The translations under genes and the position numbers were made by a program. A DNA stretch of 45,715 nt from a virus, in the IMG/VR virus record IMGVR_UViG_3300009481_002868, positions 1 through 45,715 of that record, one strand, 5' to 3'. Each line of letters starts with the position of its first letter. Position 1 is the stretch's first letter. Under the pieces are notes generated by a model that was not told the origin of the DNA, made no database searches, and saw only the letters and a list, made by a program, of their open reading frames with translations. Of this stretch, positions 30,401 through 38,866 are shown piece by piece.

Positions 30401-30595
30401 ATAGCTTGTGAACAACGTTAACACGGAGTGTGAACAGCTGGGGAACATGGGGAAACACTTTGAACATTTTCATTAGGCGCTGTCTCGGAGAGACACAACG
30501 TTTATTATTTTTTAGTGGGCCTCTTTGTGCCTATGTTTTGGGAGCAACCAACAGTTCAACGAAGTTGAATTTCTGTTGACACGCTCCCTTTTTTT
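30401..30595 (+). ncRNA. Candidate small RNA with GGA-loop hairpins
   Basis: This gene-free stretch has a promoter-like start and a strong terminator (30540-30595). Inside are two hairpins with identical GGA triloops: GTTAACAC-GGA-GTGTGAAC (30417-30435, one mismatch) and TGTCTC-GGA-GAGACA (30481-30495). The sequence GAACA occurs four times between 30409 and 30466. Hairpins presenting GGA are the binding sites of CsrA/RsmA proteins, so an RsmY/CsrB-like decoy is possible. No protein frame of useful length is present. Confidence 0.5.
30540..30595 (+). terminator. Nested intrinsic terminator
   Basis: Three stacked stems: GGGAGC/GCTCCC, CAACAG/CTGTTG and TTCAAC/GTTGAA closing a GAA loop, followed by seven T residues (30589-30595). 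It ends the candidate RNA and separates it from the symporter gene. Confidence 0.88.
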
Positions 30596-30641
30596 ATGTT
30601 AAACTTGGCATATAATTCGTGTAAAAGAAAGGTTATAAAAT

Positions 30642-32009
30642 ATGTATGAATTAATGTTAATCTTTATTTACACTATTGTTTTATGGGCATTTGCTTATAA
30701 ATACACTAGTCTAAGTAAAGATACAAATACATTCCTAGTTTCAAATAGAAGCGTGGGAATACTTGTAGGGGGTATGAGTGTCGGAATGACGTGGACATGG
30801 GCACCCGCCCTTTTTATCAGCTCTACTAAAGCATATACTCAAGGAATTCCAGGACTATTCTGGTTTTGTTTTTGTAATGGACTTTGTTTAGTCCTATTTG
30901 GGTATTTTGCACAGAAGCTGAGAGAAAGATGTCCAGAAGGATTTACTCTTAGTGGCTATATTAAAGACGCGGTAAGTAGCCGTGTAAGTAAATTTTATTG
31001 GGGAGAACTAGGGTATCTTACTATTAGTGCTTTTACCATTCAACTTCTTGCTGGGGGCTGGATTATGAACGCCATGACCGGCATAGATTTTACACTAATT
31101 ACTATTATAATGGCAGCAATTGCTCTTAGTTATAGTTTGTTTAGCGGAATTAGAGGATCAATCATAACAGACGCAGTACAGTATATATTTACTGCCGTCA
31201 CTTGTTTAATCTTAGTCCCTTGGGCTATCTCTGAAGGAGGTGGTTGGGAAACTGTCGCTAAAGGAGCAACAGGAACGCTGTTTGACCTAGATGTGTTTTT
31301 GACTTTTGGTATTGCTGCTAGTATCGGCTTTCTTGCTGGTCCTTTTGGTGATCAAATGTTTTATCAAAGAGCATTTAGTATTAAAAAGAATAAAATCTTC
31401 AAAGCGTTTACTCTTGGTTGGGTTTTATTCTTAGTTATTCCTATTACTATGGGATCGTTAGGATTTGTCGCTACAGGGTTGGGAATGGAAGTTCCTGCAA
31501 AACTGGTAAACTATGAAGTTATTAAAACACTTCTTCCTGCATGGGCGGTATACCCGTTCTTATTTGCTATTATGTGTGGACTCCTATCTACTTGTGATTC
31601 CGCTTGTTGTGCGGTTAGTGGTTTAGCTTCTAAAGATTGGTTTCCAACATCAGAAGTTACTGGTGCTAGATTAGGGATGGTTGCTCTTGCTACTATTTCA
31701 GTTGTACTAGCAAACATGCCCGGAGTAACAATCGTTGGATTATTCTTATTCCACTCTTGTTTGAGAGCAAGCACTCTCTTGCCAACTATTCAAGCAATTT
31801 CATATAAAGACATTCACGAACCTTCAATGTTCTGGGGTCTTATCTTATCTGTTGCTATCGGTCTTCCATTCTTCTGTTATGGTATGTGGTTTGGCGGAGG
31901 CGGTTTGTTTACCGCTGCTGGAGCAATTTTAACTATAGCAATTGGGGGCGGTATGACTTATGTAGGCAGGAAATACATAGGTAACAAAGTTGTCTCTCAA
32001 GCGTCTTGA
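30642..32009 (+). CDS. Sodium:solute symporter (SSS) family transporter
   Basis: A 455-residue membrane protein with about 12-13 hydrophobic segments. The start (SLSKDTNTFLVSNRSVGILVGGMSVGMTWTW) is the SSS core entry, where small residues line the Na+ site, and GPFGDQMFYQRAF, the SSS signature-like region (about 230-242), follows. Related cell proteins import urea, proline or organic acids with sodium. The substrate is unknown. Very few phages encode full transporters. AAAGG precedes the ATG; TATAAT at 30611-30616 may be a -10 box without a clear -35. Confidence 0.88.
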   Translation: MYELMLIFIYTIVLWAFAYKYTSLSKDTNTFLVSNRSVGILVGGMSVGMTWTWAPALFISSTKAYTQGIPGLFWFCFCNGLCLVLFGYFAQKLRERCPEGFTLSGYIKDAVSSRVSKFYWGELGYLTISAFTIQLLAGGWIMNAMTGIDFTLITIIMAAIALSYSLFSGIRGSIITDAVQYIFTAVTCLILVPWAISEGGGWETVAKGATGTLFDLDVFLTFGIAASIGFLAGPFGDQMFYQRAFSIKKNKIFKAFTLGWVLFLVIPITMGSLGFVATGLGMEVPAKLVNYEVIKTLLPAWAVYPFLFAIMCGLLSTCDSACCAVSGLASKDWFPTSEVTGARLGMVALATISVVLANMPGVTIVGLFLFHSCLRASTLLPTIQAISYKDIHEPSMFWGLILSVAIGLPFFCYGMWFGGGGLFTAAGAILTIAIGGGMTYVGRKYIGNKVVSQAS

Positions 32010-32658
32010 ACTACCAGACTATCCTAGTATACCTTTTGTATTTAATGCAGAAACAGGTAAAAATAAAACGATAGTCGTTTACGGCGATTCATTTGCTGAA
32101 GCAGCAATGCAACATCAAACGGATATAACTAATCCGGTAAACTCAGAGGCAGATAACACAATTCATTCGTGGATGTGGTATCTCGCCTCTTTTTTACGTT
32201 CTGAGGTCGTTACTTATGGTGTGTCAGGGGCAGGAGAAGCCCTTATTTACGATATTTTTAAAAGGACTCAAGATGTGCCTAGAGATGCAACAATAATATA
32301 CCACTCTCATCCTACTAGAACAGATTCTATTTCTGGTAAAAATCTAGGTATATTAAGATCAGCTAATTTTAGAGAGTGGGATAGTATTATTCCTAATCCT
32401 ACAGTTCATTTATATTGGGAAGATGGGTTGTATAAATTTAAAAAAGGTAAATCTTTTAAAACAACCTATCACATTACACACGCTAATAATGTACCTCCTA
32501 ATGAATTATGGAGAAGTAATTTACCGAACGAAGTAGAAATAGATGCTCGTTACAAGTATTTTGGGACTAATCATGTAAATGTGAAAGGTAATCTATTGTT
32601 AGGAATCATGTTAACTAAGTATTTTAAGGAAGAATTAAAATGGAACGCGGTTTTTTAA
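31990..32658 (+). CDS. SGNH-like protein (GDSFAE block I)
   Basis: A 222-residue protein with VVYGDSFAEAAM near residue 30 and a C-terminal GTNHVNVKGN that would supply the His. The start is TTG at 31990, overlapping the symporter by 20 bases, with a weak AGGTAAC before it; no later start keeps block I. Fourth SGNH-type protein in the window, again very different from the others. Substrate unknown. Confidence 0.65.
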   Translation: MSLKRLELPDYPSIPFVFNAETGKNKTIVVYGDSFAEAAMQHQTDITNPVNSEADNTIHSWMWYLASFLRSEVVTYGVSGAGEALIYDIFKRTQDVPRDATIIYHSHPTRTDSISGKNLGILRSANFREWDSIIPNPTVHLYWEDGLYKFKKGKSFKTTYHITHANNVPPNELWRSNLPNEVEIDARYKYFGTNHVNVKGNLLLGIMLTKYFKEELKWNAVF

Positions 32659-33467
32659 ATAAAGATATCATATGTGCCCCCATGACTAGGGTTAGTGATG
32701 CTGATTTAGCTATAGCAATAGATAAAGCAGGAGGAGTAGGAAGTATTTCTTCTGCAGGATTTAGTAACTCTTGGCTAAAAAAAGAATTATCTAAGTTTAC
32801 CAAAGAAAGAAAGCACAATAATGTAGTAGTGTCTCTTTCAGATAATATACGAGAACCTGAGTGCCAAAACATAATTAGGATATTTAAACCAAAATATGTA
32901 GTATTATTAGATGAAGAAACTAAATATGATAAACATATTAGAAGTTCACTACTTAACTTAGGGGTTAGAGTAATCATTAGAATAAGTACTCTTAGCGGAG
33001 TAGAAACTTTTCCCCCACCTGATTACTACACAATAAAAGGTATTGACAGTGCAGGACGTTTTAATAAAGACTTGCCTATTTTAGATTTATTAAAATTATT
33101 CAAAGATAGATACCCAGATTTTCCTGTTATCTGTACTGGGGGGTTGTATACAAAAGAAGCAATACAGGAGTGTTTTAATCACGGAGCTTCGGCTATAGAA
33201 GTAGGAACTCCTTTTGCTATTAGTGAAGAGTCTAATATTGATATAAAAACTAAGATGTCTATAATAACTAAACCTTCTGTTAAGATAATGGATAACTCAG
33301 GGTATGAAAGAAGAGTTCATAGTCCTAATTCCCAATACAATCTTGGAGAAGGAGTCTCTGGAAACTTAGATGCCGGACACGTCTATATAGGAAGCAAAAT
33401 TAATGAGCTACCTAAAAAAATAAGATTTGTACAAGAAATAATGAATGATTTGTTGCCTATAGGTTAA
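32640..33467 (+). CDS. Nitronate monooxygenase/2-nitropropane dioxygenase-like flavoprotein
   Basis: A 275-residue TIM-barrel with the family's FMN-binding parts: DIICAPMTRVSDADLAIAIDKAGGVGSIS at the start and VICTGGLYTKEAIQECFNHGASAIEVGTPF near 170-200. Members oxidise nitronates or act as trans-enoyl reductases (FabK). It is shorter than the usual 310-350 residues, so peripheral elements are missing. Overlaps the SGNH gene by 19 bases. Confidence 0.75.
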   Translation: MERGFLNKDIICAPMTRVSDADLAIAIDKAGGVGSISSAGFSNSWLKKELSKFTKERKHNNVVVSLSDNIREPECQNIIRIFKPKYVVLLDEETKYDKHIRSSLLNLGVRVIIRISTLSGVETFPPPDYYTIKGIDSAGRFNKDLPILDLLKLFKDRYPDFPVICTGGLYTKEAIQECFNHGASAIEVGTPFAISEESNIDIKTKMSIITKPSVKIMDNSGYERRVHSPNSQYNLGEGVSGNLDAGHVYIGSKINELPKKIRFVQEIMNDLLPIG

Positions 33468-33481
33468 ATTTATTATATAAT
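33453..33481 (+). promoter_or_regulatory. Sigma70-type promoter before 33508
   Basis: TTGCCT (33453-33458), a 17-base spacer and perfect TATAAT (33476-33481). It overlaps the 3' end of the flavoprotein gene and would start transcription near 33488, with AAAAGGA ahead of the ATG. Confidence 0.7.
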
Positions 33482-33507
33482 AAATATAATTAGAAAAGGA
33501 ATTAAAC

Positions 33508-33774
33508 ATGACAGAAAACAAAGAGTCGGGTGGTTACAATCCGACAGTAATTCCATTTCAAAAGGACGAAATAACTAGTAATGTCATTAGTGTAGCATTT
33601 GACTCCTCTAGTAATTTTATTGTTTTGGAGGGAAATTTATCAGACGGGTGGGAAGCTTATGGAATTTTTTCTACTTTTGAAGATGCAGCAGCTTATGCTG
33701 ATACACTACACGAAATGGCGTGGATAATGGAGTTAAAAAGTGCAGAAACACCTAAAAAACCTAACCTTGCTTAA
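33508..33774 (+). CDS. Hypothetical protein (88 aa)
   Basis: A beta-rich start (VIPFQKDEITSNVISVAFDSSSNFIVLEG) then a helix (FEDAAAYADTLHEMAWIMELK). The sequence suggests a small alpha/beta domain. It is the first gene of a new unit. No family recognised. Confidence 0.65.
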   Translation: MTENKESGGYNPTVIPFQKDEITSNVISVAFDSSSNFIVLEGNLSDGWEAYGIFSTFEDAAAYADTLHEMAWIMELKSAETPKKPNLA

Positions 33775-34006
33775 CAAAGATGTAAATTTTTATGTTCCTT
33801 CTGCAGCAGCAGATAGTATAGTTGAGTTAGGAAGGGTTATTAAAAATAACCAAGAGGACTTAGTTGTTCGCAGTTACGTGGACGGAGAAAAGTACAATAT
33901 CTATGTTTCAGATATTGTTGGCTTTAAAAATAAAGGAATAAACAAAATATGGCAAATTCAAATTTCAATCCGAAAAAACATATCAACGCTGTTCAAGAAG
34001 AAATAA
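33740..34006 (+). CDS. Hypothetical protein (88 aa)
   Basis: Starts with GTG at 33740 inside the previous gene (35-base overlap). Contains VNFYVPSAAADSIVELGRVI and a likely beta hairpin (VRSYVDGEKYNIYVSDIVGFKNK), a small SH3-like pattern. The last 58 bases overlap the next gene in another frame. No family recognised. Confidence 0.5.
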   Translation: MQKHLKNLTLLNKDVNFYVPSAAADSIVELGRVIKNNQEDLVVRSYVDGEKYNIYVSDIVGFKNKGINKIWQIQISIRKNISTLFKKK

Positions 34007-34248
34007 TTGAAATTCTAGAAGAATATGGTAACACTGAAAAAGAGCGCATGGCAGTAGCTTCAGCTTTTTTAGGAGTGGTTATCCCTATGTATGAAGATTC
34101 TTTAGGAACTGAGAGGACTGCTGTTATGATGTACAAAGTAGCAGATGAACTAGCTGTGAGAGTTCCTAGCAAAGTTACTATACCTACTACAAATTTTTCT
34201 TCTAGAAAATTTAGACAAAAATCTAGTAACAAAAAAAGAAAAACATGA
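33949..34248 (+). CDS. Hypothetical protein (99 aa)
   Basis: Helical N-terminal two thirds (HINAVQEEIIEILEEYGNTEKERMAVASAFLGVVIPMY) and a basic, Lys-rich tail. The ATG is inside the previous gene. The stop overlaps the WbqC-like start (ATGA). No family recognised. Confidence 0.6.
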   Translation: MANSNFNPKKHINAVQEEIIEILEEYGNTEKERMAVASAFLGVVIPMYEDSLGTERTAVMMYKVADELAVRVPSKVTIPTTNFSSRKFRQKSSNKKRKT

Positions 34249-34919
34249 AGATAGGAATTATGCAACCCTATGTATTTCCATACCTAGGGTATTTTCAGTT
34301 GTACAATGCAGTAGACTTGTTTATATCTTTAGAGGATGTAAATTATATTAAAAAAGGTTGGATTAATCGTAATAAAATTATGGTGAACGACAAGCCTAGT
34401 TACATTACTTTTCCAGTTAAAAATGCGAGTCAAAACAGACTTATTAATCAGCACTATATAGATTGGAGAGGTAATTGGCCTGAGAAAATGTTAAAAACAA
34501 TTAAACATTCTTATGGCAGAGAAACTTATTTTGATGAAGTATATCCAGTAATAGAAGATCTTTTTAGGAGACAGGGAGAAGATTGTATAGCCGCTTTTGC
34601 TATGGTAGCTCTAACACACTTAGGTGATTTATTAGGAATTAAAACAGAAACTCAATGGTCTTTGCGATATGCAAAAGATGGACTAAAAGGACAAGACCGT
34701 TTGATAGATATTTGTAAACAATCAGGGGCAACTACTTATGTAAATGCTATTGGGGGTATGGAAATGTATGACCAAGAATCTTTTGGTGATATAGATTTAC
34801 GATTTATACAAAGATTAGACGAAGAAAATAATTTATCAATTATTGATATTTTAATGAGAAGAGGTTGGGATGAAACCTCTAAATTATTAAATCAATATGA
34901 GTTAATAGAAGGAAAGTGA
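34245..34919 (+). CDS. WbqC-like protein
   Basis: A 224-residue protein beginning MKIGIMQPYVFPYLGYFQL, the signature of the WbqC family, followed by LEDVNYIKKGWINRNKI and later GATTYVNAIGG. WbqC members occur in O-antigen and surface-polysaccharide clusters and are thought to modify amino sugars, though their chemistry is poorly known. It fits the glycan theme of the window. Confidence 0.9.
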   Translation: MKIGIMQPYVFPYLGYFQLYNAVDLFISLEDVNYIKKGWINRNKIMVNDKPSYITFPVKNASQNRLINQHYIDWRGNWPEKMLKTIKHSYGRETYFDEVYPVIEDLFRRQGEDCIAAFAMVALTHLGDLLGIKTETQWSLRYAKDGLKGQDRLIDICKQSGATTYVNAIGGMEMYDQESFGDIDLRFIQRLDEENNLSIIDILMRRGWDETSKLLNQYELIEGK

Positions 34920-34921
34920 GA

Positions 34922-35599
34922 ATGTACGGAAAAGAATATGAAAAAGCAAAAGAAGCCTTAGAAGGAAAACGAGATGACGTATATCCAATAAGAGAAGACG
35001 TACCCGCTGATCTTTGGGGTAAACCTGTAGCTAAAGATCCAGACAAATGGGCGGTGGATGCTTCAGTAAACAAAAATGAAGCATTATCAAAAGTAGGAGA
35101 TTATGAGGATAGTAATCCTCGTTTTCACATGGCTACAGGTGCTGGGTATGATGATTTTCATCCAAACCTAGCTAAAGAAAAAGACGAGGCTATTGATTTG
35201 AGTTATGAAAAAGCAACTTCTAGATACCCAGAAGAACTAACTGTGCTAGGAAAATATGAAGAACGTGAAATGCAAGCAAATAAGCAAAGTGATAATGTTG
35301 ATTTAAAATACACAGGATATGTTCCTGACTATAAATTTAACGAAGCAGATATTCTAGATGAAATACAAGACTATATTGATGCTACATATGAAGGACACTA
35401 TAACAGAAATAAGTTTCAAGCAACAGAGTTTATTTTAGATTCAGGGCATGGGACAGGTTTTTGTGTAGGAAATATAATGAAGTATGCACAGAGATATGGT
35501 AAAAAAGGAACCCATAGTGACGCAAGAAAAGACTTGCTTAAAATAGTTCATTATGCTATAATAGCTTTACATAATCATGATGAAGAAAATGGATACTAG
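34922..35599 (+). CDS. DUF3310-containing protein
   Basis: A 225-residue protein. The C-terminal 75 residues (EATYEGHYN..KFQ..., then CVGNIMKYAQRYGKKG, ARKDLLKIVHYAI) match DUF3310, the domain of T7 gp1.7-like nucleotide kinases; many phages have it. The N-terminal 130 residues are charged and low in recognisable motifs. Starts at the ATG at 34922 behind AAGGAAAG. It overlaps the serine hydroxymethyltransferase gene by 23 bases, linking it to nucleotide supply. Confidence 0.75.
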   Translation: MYGKEYEKAKEALEGKRDDVYPIREDVPADLWGKPVAKDPDKWAVDASVNKNEALSKVGDYEDSNPRFHMATGAGYDDFHPNLAKEKDEAIDLSYEKATSRYPEELTVLGKYEEREMQANKQSDNVDLKYTGYVPDYKFNEADILDEIQDYIDATYEGHYNRNKFQATEFILDSGHGTGFCVGNIMKYAQRYGKKGTHSDARKDLLKIVHYAIIALHNHDEENGY

Positions 35600-36731
35600 A
35601 ATACAAAATATTTTAGGTCGAGAGATAGACCGACAAGAAAATACTATTGAACTTATTGCAAGTGAGAACTTCGCAAGCGAAGCAGTAATGCAGCTTGCAG
35701 GTAGTGTATTTACAAACAAGTATGCAGAAGGATATCCTGGTAAAAGATACTACAATGGTTGTGAGCATATGGACTCTATAGAGCAGCTTGCTATAGACCA
35801 GTTAAAAGAGATATATGGTTGTGAGTTTGCAAATGTACAGCCTCATTGTGGTGCAAATGCTAATACAGCAATATACCTCGCGTTTCTTAAGCCCGGAGAT
35901 AAAATACTTGGAATGGACCTTGCTAGTGGTGGACACTTAAGCCACGGCGCTCCTGTAAATATATCAGGAAAAGTATACGAAGCACACCATTATGGTGTCG
36001 ATGAAAAAGGTTGGTTAGATTATTCTGCAATAATGGCACAGGCAAAAGAAGTAAAACCTAAGATGATCATAGCAGGTGCTAGTGCATATCCTAGAGCAAT
36101 AGATTTTAATATGTTTAGAGATATAGCAGACTCAGTAGGAGCCTACTTATTAGTTGATATGGCACACTACTCAGGACTTATTGCTGGTAATGCTTACCCA
36201 AGTCCTTTGTATTATGCAGACTTTGTAACAAGCACAACACACAAAACATTAAGAGGCCCAAGAGGTGGAATAATTCTATGGAATAATAAAGACTATACCA
36301 AAAAGATTAATAGCGCAATATTCCCCGGCACTCAAGGAGGTCCTTTGATGAATATTATTGCCGCAAAAGCTCAGGCTTTTATTGAGGCAAATACTAATGA
36401 ATTTAAAGAATACTCACAACAGATTGTTTTTAATGCAAAAGCAATGGCAAAAGTATTTAAAGAAAGAGACTTTAAATTACTAACAGACGGAACTGATAGT
36501 CATATATTGTTATTGGATTTAAGTGATAGCGAGTGGTCAGGTAAAGAAGCCGCAAACTTACTAGAGGCAAACGGTATTACGGTAAACAAAAACGGAGTGC
36601 CAAACGACCCAAGATCATTTGTAGAAACAAGTGGTATTAGAATAGGCACTGCTGCAGAAACAAGCAGGGGATTATTAGAAGAAGACTTTAGAGAGATTGC
36701 TAATAAAATATGTAATCTATTAAAAGGATGA
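35577..36731 (+). CDS. glyA: Serine hydroxymethyltransferase
   Basis: A 384-residue PLP enzyme that moves a one-carbon unit from serine to tetrahydrofolate, giving glycine and 5,10-methylene-THF. Conserved blocks are IELIASENFASE near the start, NKYAEGYPGKRYYNGCE, VDMAHYSGLIAG and STTHKTLRGPRGG with the Schiff-base lysine K223, then R near SGIRIGT. Cellular GlyA is about 415 residues, so this is slightly short. It would feed thymidylate synthesis during phage replication. Confidence 0.95.
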   Translation: MMKKMDTRIQNILGREIDRQENTIELIASENFASEAVMQLAGSVFTNKYAEGYPGKRYYNGCEHMDSIEQLAIDQLKEIYGCEFANVQPHCGANANTAIYLAFLKPGDKILGMDLASGGHLSHGAPVNISGKVYEAHHYGVDEKGWLDYSAIMAQAKEVKPKMIIAGASAYPRAIDFNMFRDIADSVGAYLLVDMAHYSGLIAGNAYPSPLYYADFVTSTTHKTLRGPRGGIILWNNKDYTKKINSAIFPGTQGGPLMNIIAAKAQAFIEANTNEFKEYSQQIVFNAKAMAKVFKERDFKLLTDGTDSHILLLDLSDSEWSGKEAANLLEANGITVNKNGVPNDPRSFVETSGIRIGTAAETSRGLLEEDFREIANKICNLLKG

Positions 36732-36737
36732 TGTATA

Positions 36738-37046
36738 ATGACTTGTAGACAAAAAAGAGTTAAGAAGACCCTTGATATTACAGAAATACAACCCGATAAA
36801 AGAGTTTGGGAATACGATGGTGATGGAACTAAGATTTATAAATTAGATCAAGGTTATCCACAAAAAACACATTATCCAAGAGATGATGACGATTTTATAG
36901 GAGTTTATCATCCTGTTCCTAGTGAAGCACCTGAGCATTGGAGAAAAGCACACTATGCAAATCTTGCTATGGAAAGGGCGCAAGACCCTTGGTTCAAAGA
37001 ATATTGGAAAAGAGTAAGAGATTATTGTAAAAGGCAGTTAACTTAA
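36738..37046 (+). CDS. Hypothetical protein (102 aa)
   Basis: Contains TRKCRQ-like basic start, then Asp/Tyr-rich sequence (WEYDGDGTKIYKLD) and a helix with Trp and Arg (EHWRKAHYANLAMERAQDPW). AAAAGGATG precedes the ATG. It overlaps the next gene's start by one base. No family recognised. Confidence 0.6.
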   Translation: MTCRQKRVKKTLDITEIQPDKRVWEYDGDGTKIYKLDQGYPQKTHYPRDDDDFIGVYHPVPSEAPEHWRKAHYANLAMERAQDPWFKEYWKRVRDYCKRQLT

Positions 37047-37297
37047 TGGAAGATGACAAACTTATAGAGTTACAAAAAGACCTCTACACAGTAATTGAAA
37101 AATATATACTACCAGACGATGACATGCAGTCTTTGTTGTTAACCTCTGGAGTATTATTAAAAACAGCAATACAGTTGTATACTGTAGGGCTAGTAGATGA
37201 TAGAGAGGTAGAAAAAATATTAGAATTTGCTAAAGAAAGCATACAACCTCTAAGAGAAACAACAACAGAAATGATAGGCGAAAGGACCCTACACTAA
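37046..37297 (+). CDS. Small helical protein (83 aa)
   Basis: Acidic, with a likely three-helix pattern and TAIQLYTVGLVDDREVEKILEFAKE. No signal or membrane segment. Function unknown; its place ahead of the sugar acetyltransferase says only that the two are co-transcribed. Confidence 0.6.
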   Translation: MEDDKLIELQKDLYTVIEKYILPDDDMQSLLLTSGVLLKTAIQLYTVGLVDDREVEKILEFAKESIQPLRETTTEMIGERTLH

Positions 37298-37298
37298 A

Positions 37299-37955
37299 AT
37301 GGCAAAAGTAGTAATATTTGGGACTAAAGATACTGCGCAGCTAGCAAACTATTATATAGAGAGGGATACAGAACATGAAGTAGTAGCTTTTACTGTTCAT
37401 CATACTGTAATTCCCAATGGTGCGTTATTTTGTGGTAAACCTGTAGTTCCTTGGGAAGAAGTTGAAAATGCTTATACCCCAAGAGAAAATAAATTGTTTG
37501 TTCCCATGACGGGAAGAGAGATGAACAAAATTAGAGAAAAACTGTACTGGGAAGGTAAAACAAAAGGGTATGAATATATTTCTTATGTTAGTCCTCATGC
37601 AAGTGTTTGTGATAATGAAATAGGAGAAAACTGTTTTATTCAAGAAGATAATACTTTACAACCTTTTACTAAAATAGGCAATAATGTGGTTATGTGGGCA
37701 GGTAATCATATTGGGCATCATGGGATAATTCGTGATCACGTTTTCTTTACCAGCCACGTAGTTCTTAGTGGTCATTGTGATGTTGGAGCTTTTAGCTGGT
37801 TTGGAGTCAATTCAACTATTAGAGACGGACTCACAATCGGAGAAGGAACCTTTGTAGCAGCGGGAGCTTTAGTTACAAAAAATACTACTCAATGGAGAGG
37901 GCAACTAGGTGCTCCTTCAAGAGAGTTTAAAGATTCTTTGGAGTTAAATCCTTGA
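37299..37955 (+). CDS. Left-handed beta-helix (NeuD/PglD-like) acyltransferase
   Basis: A 218-residue protein with an N-terminal Rossmann-like part (VVIFGTKDTAQLANYY) and a C-terminal hexapeptide-repeat region (VSPHASVCDNEIGENCFIQEDNTLQPF... VMWAGNHIGHHGIIRDHVFF, SGHCDVGAFSWFGVNSTIRDG). The catalytic His is in GHHG. Such enzymes acetylate or acylate amino sugars. It begins the glycan cluster. Confidence 0.88.
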   Translation: MAKVVIFGTKDTAQLANYYIERDTEHEVVAFTVHHTVIPNGALFCGKPVVPWEEVENAYTPRENKLFVPMTGREMNKIREKLYWEGKTKGYEYISYVSPHASVCDNEIGENCFIQEDNTLQPFTKIGNNVVMWAGNHIGHHGIIRDHVFFTSHVVLSGHCDVGAFSWFGVNSTIRDGLTIGEGTFVAAGALVTKNTTQWRGQLGAPSREFKDSLELNP

Positions 37956-38866
37956 GTTGGAAACCCGTAACTATAATACAAACAGCGGAGGGTAAAAATC
38001 AATGTCCAGTAGTGGATACTAATAACGAAGGATTTTGGAGAATATATTATTCTCACAGAGATGAAAACAAATACAGCCATACTTCTTACATAGATGTAGA
38101 AGCAGGTAAGCCTGAGAAACTCATTCAAAAAAGCCAAACACCTGTTTTATCTCCTGGAAAAGCTGGAGAAGTTGACACTTCTGGTGCGATGGCTACTTCA
38201 ATTCTCACAATGAATGATAGTTTAAAATATATGTATTACATTGGGTGGACACAAAGAAAAGACGTTCCATATTATAATACCACTTGTTTAGCTGTGTCAG
38301 AAGATGGAAACACTTGGAACAAGGTTGGTCCTATTTTATCTCCTTGTATACATGATTCGGGGTATTCTGGTACATTTTATCCTATATTAAACAAGTCAAA
38401 AACAGAATATACAGCTTTATATCTGTCGTGTTTTGAGTGGATAGACGGAGATCCTAGATATAATTTAAAAAGAGCTATATCAAAAGATGGAGTTAATTGG
38501 ACTAAGACATTAGATGTTGCTATAGATATTACACCAGAAGAAGGTGGTGTTTCTCAAGCATCTATTCTCTATAACTCTATGCAAGGAGTGTATCAACTGT
38601 GGTATTCAGTTAGAGATAAATATGACTTCAGAACAAACCCTAAACACTCTTACAGAATTAGATACGCTGAATCTCTTGATTTGATTAATTGGACTAAAGT
38701 ACAAGATAGCATATATGACATAAATCCTGGCTTACAAAATTTTATAGATTTTGATGAAGTAATGTGTGCATATCCTTGTGTAGTTAAACATGAAGATACA
38801 CTATTTATGTTTTATAATGGTAACGGGTTCGGTAATACAGGAATAGGAGTTCTTAGATGGGAATAG
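37952..38866 (+). CDS. Five-bladed beta-propeller sugar-active protein (GH32/43/130-like fold)
   Basis: A 304-residue protein made of repeated blades with W-K/T-x-V-G or YYIGW, KYMYYIGWTQRKD, SEDGNTWNKVGPILSPC, SKDGVNWTK and LINWTKVQDS, typical of five-bladed glycosidase-type propellers. The start is TTG at 37952, overlapping the previous stop. The catalytic acids cannot be named by eye. It may cut or bind a glycan in the pathway. I recall such proteins next to sugar genes in marine phages. Confidence 0.75.
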   Translation: MSWKPVTIIQTAEGKNQCPVVDTNNEGFWRIYYSHRDENKYSHTSYIDVEAGKPEKLIQKSQTPVLSPGKAGEVDTSGAMATSILTMNDSLKYMYYIGWTQRKDVPYYNTTCLAVSEDGNTWNKVGPILSPCIHDSGYSGTFYPILNKSKTEYTALYLSCFEWIDGDPRYNLKRAISKDGVNWTKTLDVAIDITPEEGGVSQASILYNSMQGVYQLWYSVRDKYDFRTNPKHSYRIRYAESLDLINWTKVQDSIYDINPGLQNFIDFDEVMCAYPCVVKHEDTLFMFYNGNGFGNTGIGVLRWE

